The notes under the pieces are model-generated. The model was not told the DNA's origin, searched no databases, and saw only the letters and a list, made by a program, of their open reading frames with translations. From Mesorhabditis belari (lineage: Eukaryota; Nematoda; Chromadorea; Rhabditida; Rhabditidae): a DNA stretch of 64,000 bases. The first letter of the stretch is position 1; every line of letters begins with the position of its first letter. The stretch covers positions 2,192,565 through 2,256,564 of the forward strand of contig CAUEEP010000758.1 in the NCBI GenBank assembly GCA_958450365.1. The letters are read 5' to 3'. The position numbers were made by a program, and so were the translations under genes. Positions 60,601 through 64,000 of this stretch are shown here, one piece after another.

Positions 60601-61496
60601 ATACCCTACACTTTTTGGGAATATCGTTATTTTGCAAGATTTTCGTACGAAAGAAACTTTTGGATGGCAATGGGACAATACATATGTGGACCACTGTATC
60701 ACCTTTTTGACGATGAAGGAATTTCCAAAAAGTGCCCAAACTTTGAACCCGTTTTTCTCAAAAACTGTATACCATGAAGTGAAATAAAAAACACGTATCT
60801 CTCTTGGAATGTTAAAAGGGCGTGCCGGGTTGGTGTAGTTCCCTAGTCAGGCACTGTTTCTTGCTTGAAAGGTACCCATCTTTTAGTTAAATCCCCTAAA
60901 TAGTATATTAATTCTTTTTAGTCACTCTTTGTTCCTGGATCTTTCAAAATAGCACCATCAATGTTGATCGGAGCCGCCGTTTGGGGATTGATTGCCAATC
61001 AACTGTGCCTCATGCCCATGTTTCAAGTTTATTTGTTTTGTCACTTTTAAAGACTTGCTTTAGGAGCATCCAATTCCCGTTGCCATCATGATTATCTACT
61101 CTCTTCTTCTGACCGCATGCTTCATTCTCTCGTATTCACAGTATGCCCTTGGAAATAATAAACTTCAAGCTGGTCATGAGGTTAAATTTTTTTGGCTTTA
61201 GTTACGAGCAATGTTTTAGGCTTTATGGTATCGCTTCATCGGATTTGCCCTATTCTACGCATCGGACAATTTGTTAATCTTTGACCATGTCGGTTATCCT
61301 GTGCCACTTAGTGAGGTGTTGATTCTAGGTAAACTAATTTGATTTAGATGTTACAAAGTTCCTCATACTAAAAATGCACTACTGAGCCTTTTGTTCAGGC
61401 ACGTATTATGGCGCGCAATTCCTCATCCTAAAGGGACAAATTGATTGCGAGGTTGCCGAGCTCTCCGTTGCGAAACCAAGAAAGAAAATCTCATAA
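57675..61496 (+). CDS. TMEM86/YhhN-family membrane protein (lysoplasmalogenase-like), copy a
   Basis: Seven exons: 57675-57784, 58429-58523, 58568-58662, 60922-61026, 61064-61180, 61220-61328, 61399-61496; 242 residues, about eight membrane helices. TMEM86 proteins hydrolyse the vinyl-ether bond of lysoplasmalogen in internal membranes. Both conserved acidic positions are present: D75 in FGGIGDWLI and D190 in FYASDNLLIF. The chain ends in a basic cytosolic tail (KPRKKIS). The ATG follows CATTTAG directly. Intron 1 (644 bp) carries a MITE-like element and intron 3 (2,259 bp) a foldback element with a Tc1 transposon inside it; the exons themselves are undamaged. Acceptors: four TAG, one AAG, one CAG. 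The second paralogue follows after 360 bp. Poly(A) signal at 61545-61550. Confidence 0.88.
58138..58378. mobile_element. MITE-like foldback element in TMEM86a intron 1
   Basis: Inverted ends of about 45 bp: left TATACTTTTGAAGTACCGCC, right the complement of TATACTTCTGAAGTGCCGCC. An inner hairpin (58190-58255) has arms carrying ATTCTGTGATAGA. No coding sequence. Confidence 0.75.
58850..58930 (+). repeat. tRNA-like (SINE-type) segment
   Basis: A box-like GGCATAGCGGATAGTGC at 58859-58875 and B box GGTTCGAATCC at 58902-58912, followed within 15 bp by a T-run (58928-58933) able to stop RNA polymerase III. Acceptor and T-stem pairing are poor, so this is a tRNA-derived remnant and not a working tRNA. 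Confidence 0.55.
59044..60696 (-). mobile_element. Tc1-like DNA transposon with 220-bp terminal inverted repeats
   Basis: Both ends read CAGTGGTCCAC and lie in a duplicated TA (59042-59043 and 60697-60698), the Tc1/mariner target. The inverted repeats extend about 220 bp (59044-59260 and 60480-60696) and differ at only a few bases, which points to a fairly recent insertion. The internal part encodes a transposase on the minus strand. The element sits in intron 3 of TMEM86 copy a and inside an older foldback element. Confidence 0.95.
59298..60422 (-). pseudogene. Tc1-family transposase with one in-frame stop
   Basis: Helix-turn-helix DNA-binding half (KDVTNPFNCSRRTVRRILS) and DDE catalytic half in order: LFTDETKINLF, MLHQDNDPKH, SPDLDPIEHLW. 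A 45-bp intron (GTAAG to TTTAG) interrupts CWG-AMS near 59777-59821. A TGA stands after KLIN at 59516-59518, where relatives have Trp (DW before the SPDL motif); beyond it the same frame continues to a stop at 59298. One TGG to TGA change explains the break. The gap from the second Asp to the Glu is 49 positions, not the 34 of Tc1, because of an extra stretch around GRLVTLQNGTRARL; this may be a tiny intron or a subfamily trait. The start codon is uncertain. Confidence 0.88.
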
Positions 61497-61856
61497 ATTA
61501 TTTTGATTATATCGCTTTTTTTGTTTTGCATCGCTCACAATGTAAATAAATAGTTCGTTGACTTTTTAGAATTCTGTTGCGTTTAAATTTCCAAAAAATA
61601 TCAAGAAAATTTGGTAGATGAGCGAATTAAGGCTATTCAGGCAAAAGTTGCAAAATTTTTCGTTTTTTTGATCGTTGGTTGTTTTGGTTGTTTTTCTCCG
61701 AGTACAGCTCAGTGCAGAGAGGGGAGGGGCAGGGGTTGTTTACGGGATTTTCGAGCCAAAAAAGAGGGGTTCTTTCCCATCAATAAGCATTTGTTTTGTT
61801 GACACCAATTTCGTGTCTATTGATTTGATCGGGAATTTCTCTAAATTTCTTTTGAA

Positions 61857-62789
61857 ATGTCTTCCTCTCCCGCTCGAGGATTGGCAATTTATGGAGGAAC
61901 GGCGTTTTTGGTCGGTTTGTAAGTATAGTTTAACGTCTGCCCTCCAGGTTTACCTCGAGACTCATGGCTTTCGCTCGCCGTCGCCATTCTTCGGATCACT
62001 TCCGTATATTGTGCTACCGATTTTGACGATCTCTACAAATATCAACAATCGAGTCAAGTATCCGATGGCCGGCTCTTTTATTGCCCTTGGTGATAATACG
62101 ACTACTTTCATATGAGTCTCAGTTTAGCATTCGGGAATTACTTCTTCGAGGCGCATCTCTATTTTGGAGTTGCTGCCTTCTTGTTAATGATCTCACACGT
62201 TCTCTATATTTTATCTCTATTACCTCATCTGAAAGAATGGTCGGAATATGGACATCAAAATAAAAATCCAAACGTTTAGGTCTGTACCTCTTCTGCTTCT
62301 TTCAACGGTTGCATTTGTGTTAACATTTGCCTGGCTTTTCTCCGATGTTTTCATCTCAATTCCGTTTCTTGTGAGTATGAGAATGCTTAACTGGTTACCG
62401 TAGCTATTCAAAATAACGGTGCCATTGATCGTAAAATAGAAGGCGCTTTATCGAACAACTACCGTACCCCTTTTCAGGTTCTAATACTTTCCTCATTGTT
62501 GATCTCGTCGTTGGTTCTCACCGCGTTGGCCGGCTCCCTATTACATTATGGGGGAAAGGGAGAAATGGATGACTCAAAAACGGTACACACTCAAAATACA
62601 CTCTTTGAAACAACTAATTTCCAGTTGAGTTTGATCCGTTTAATTGGCAGTTTGTGTGCCGTTGTCGCCGACGTGCTCTACATTTGCAACCTTTTTGGGC
62701 GAAGAGATCCGATGATCTTTGTTTTACGAAAAGCTTTAATGTATTTGGGGCAGGGCTTCATGTATTTGGCGAGTGAACGAGCTTTTTAA
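61857..62789 (+). CDS. TMEM86/YhhN-family membrane protein, diverged copy b
   Basis: Six exons: 61857-61910, 61948-62089, 62128-62239, 62280-62370, 62478-62582, 62625-62789; 222 residues. It aligns along its length with the upstream copy but is much diverged. The first conserved Asp of the family is Asn here (N69 in AFGNYFF), while the second is kept (D184 in VVADVLYI), so catalysis is in doubt. Four introns are tiny (37, 38, 40 and 42 bp). Introns 1 and 3 begin with GTCGG, a weak donor, and were chosen because they are the only joins that keep the helices in frame. The last 42-bp intron is a multiple of three and could be retained. It lies between copy a and the synthetase gene, 338 bp from the latter, all on the plus strand. 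Confidence 0.75.
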
Positions 62790-63127
62790 GTTATTGTGAT
62801 TGATTTTCGGATAAATTTCTCCTTTTTTGTCAAACACACTATACCTACTTCCATATTGTCATATTGTCACCAACGTGCTCGTCTTTTTGCAGGAAAATTT
62901 TTGGGAAGATACCTAGAGATTTATACTCCCCAGAAACCTGTTTTTTAAATTGCACTAACTTGTTTTGTCTCGCGTCATAGTTGCGCGAGTAACTCTCATA
63001 ATCTAATTTTCATTTCTTTTGCATTTGGCTGGTAAATAAGCTTTTTAACTATTGTGATTGAAAATTCTTTCTTTTTACCAAACCGTATAATCTTTCCTTA
63101 TTTCCAGAGTTCAAAGTTAGATGCTAG

Positions 63128-64000
63128 ATGCTTATGCGTGGACGGATAAAATGTCTTCTCGAATCGGTTGGTTAACATTTAAATTTAAAATTTATCATTT
63201 TTAGCGCTTTCATCAGTCCACTTCAGCGGTTCGGCGAGAATTCATCAAGTTCTTCGAGGTATTGAAGCTGTGTATGGAGACAAGTCTAATTTCAAAGTTT
63301 AGGAACGCGATCACATTCACATGCCATCGAGTTCTGTTTTGCCCAACGACGATGATCGATCTCTATTATTTGTGAACTCTGGAATGAATCAAGTTCGCTT
63401 TTTGAACTTTGCTTGCATAATGTTTTCTAGTTCAAATCTACAATTCTTGGAAATAGCGACGAGAGACGGAGTCACTTGAACAAAGTTGTCAACTATCAGA
63501 AGTGCATCAGAGTTTCTGGGAAACATAATGATTTGGGTTTGTGTCAAGTTTCAATTTTAAAAAGTGTTATGTTTTCCTTTAGATGACGTAGGAAAAGATG
63601 CTCATCACCAGACGTTTTTTGAAATGCTCGGGAATTGGGCGTTTAATGGAGCCTATGACAAGGTAATTTCTCGGCAAATATGTGATGTGGTATGTTTTAT
63701 TTTTAAGAAAGTGGCATGTGAATATTCGTGGAAATTTCTCGTTGAAAGAATGCAACTCGACCCCAATCGACTTTACGTATCATATTTTGGTGGTGATCGA
63801 ATGATGGGCATTGGACCTGACCTGGAATGTCAAAAGATATGGGCCGAAATCGGGTATGTGTCTAAAGAGTATTTACGGTTGTCTTGAATCAAATAAAATA
63901 GATAGTTTAAGAATATTTACTTTGCAGTAATACTTTCATTGATCCGAGATTTAAAACGAGCAATGTTTATTATATTTTTTAGGTTACCCGCGGACAAAAT
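63128..64000 (+). CDS. Alanyl-tRNA synthetase, probably mitochondrial (5' part only)
   Basis: Exons 63128-63166, 63205-63258, 63303-63392, 63431-63536, 63583-63662, 63708-63853, and 63983 running off the window end. The catalytic domain is unmistakable: [15 protein letters not shown], then [28 protein letters not shown] and [15 protein letters not shown]. The N-terminus [20 protein letters not shown] is basic with Ser and Leu and no acidic cluster, and reads like a mitochondrial presequence. The second of two close ATGs was chosen because only it is in phase with exon 2. Five acceptors are TAG and one AAG. TTATTTCCAG ends at 63109, 18 bp before the ATG, a possible trans-splice site. Only about the first 165 residues are visible. 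Confidence 0.9.

Larger units (their letters stand above)
58708..60847. mobile_element. Foldback/MITE element interrupted by the Tc1 copy
   Basis: Outer inverted arms of about 125 bp, 58708-58833 and 60723-60847, begin and end with ACTAGGGAACTACACC and its complement and match closely apart from scattered substitutions. Removing the Tc1 element leaves a unit of about 485 bp with a tRNA-like segment just inside the left arm. No coding capacity. Confidence 0.85.

Noticed and set aside
61675..62115. 146-codon frame overlapping TMEM86 copy b
   Set aside because: Its last third is exon 2 of that gene; the upstream part lacks membrane helices of the family, and the short ATG exon at 61857 fits better.

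Overview
The window looks like nuclear DNA of a nematode. The protein-coding genes are split into many small exons by introns that often measure only 37-50 bp and end in TTTTCAG or TTTTTAG. Several start codons lie 1-45 bp behind an unpaired acceptor of the kind used for spliced-leader trans-splicing. The gene content fits too: an SXP/RAL-2 (DUF148) secreted protein, a PIR-1 RNA phosphatase, a GTSF-1 zinc-finger protein and a nematode-type glycosyltransferase. The species cannot be named from the sequence alone. Exon chains were built by hand from family similarity and phase-consistent splice sites; every complete chain is in frame from ATG to stop.

Layout. 1-15.9 kb: no gene found; foldback elements, MITE-like copies, tRNA-like remnants, tandem repeats and a mariner transposase fragment. 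15.9-17.5 kb (+): CTR-type copper transporter. 19.0-23.5 kb (+): SLC1/EAAT glutamate transporter. 39.1 down to 23.6 kb (-): cytochrome-b5-reductase-like gene (CYB5RL type) whose third intron is 13.3 kb and holds, on the other strand, a nucleotide-diphospho-sugar transferase (28.5-33.7 kb) and pir-1 (37.2-38.4 kb). 39.2-41.3 kb (+): gtsf-1, starting 30 bp from the divergent start of the reductase gene. 45.4 down to 41.7 kb (-): TESK/LIMK-type kinase. 45.4-53.2 kb: no gene supported. 54.0-53.2 kb (-): SXP/RAL-2 protein. 55.2-56.5 kb (+): MICOS subunit chch-3. 57.7-62.8 kb (+): two adjacent TMEM86/YhhN paralogues, the first with a Tc1 transposon nested in a foldback element in an intron. 63.1 kb to the end (+): 5' part of a probable mitochondrial alanyl-tRNA synthetase.

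How the genes relate. pir-1 and gtsf-1 are consecutive on one strand; in C. elegans both products act with the Dicer/RRF-3 (ERI) small-RNA machinery, so this is a candidate functional cluster. chch-3 and the synthetase are mitochondrial, and the TMEM86 pair plus the synthetase are spaced closely enough to be an operon. A second pattern cuts across the window: pir-1, gtsf-1, chch-3 and the synthetase use no CAG acceptor in 24 introns, whereas the copper transporter, glutamate transporter and kinase use CAG in 24 of 33.
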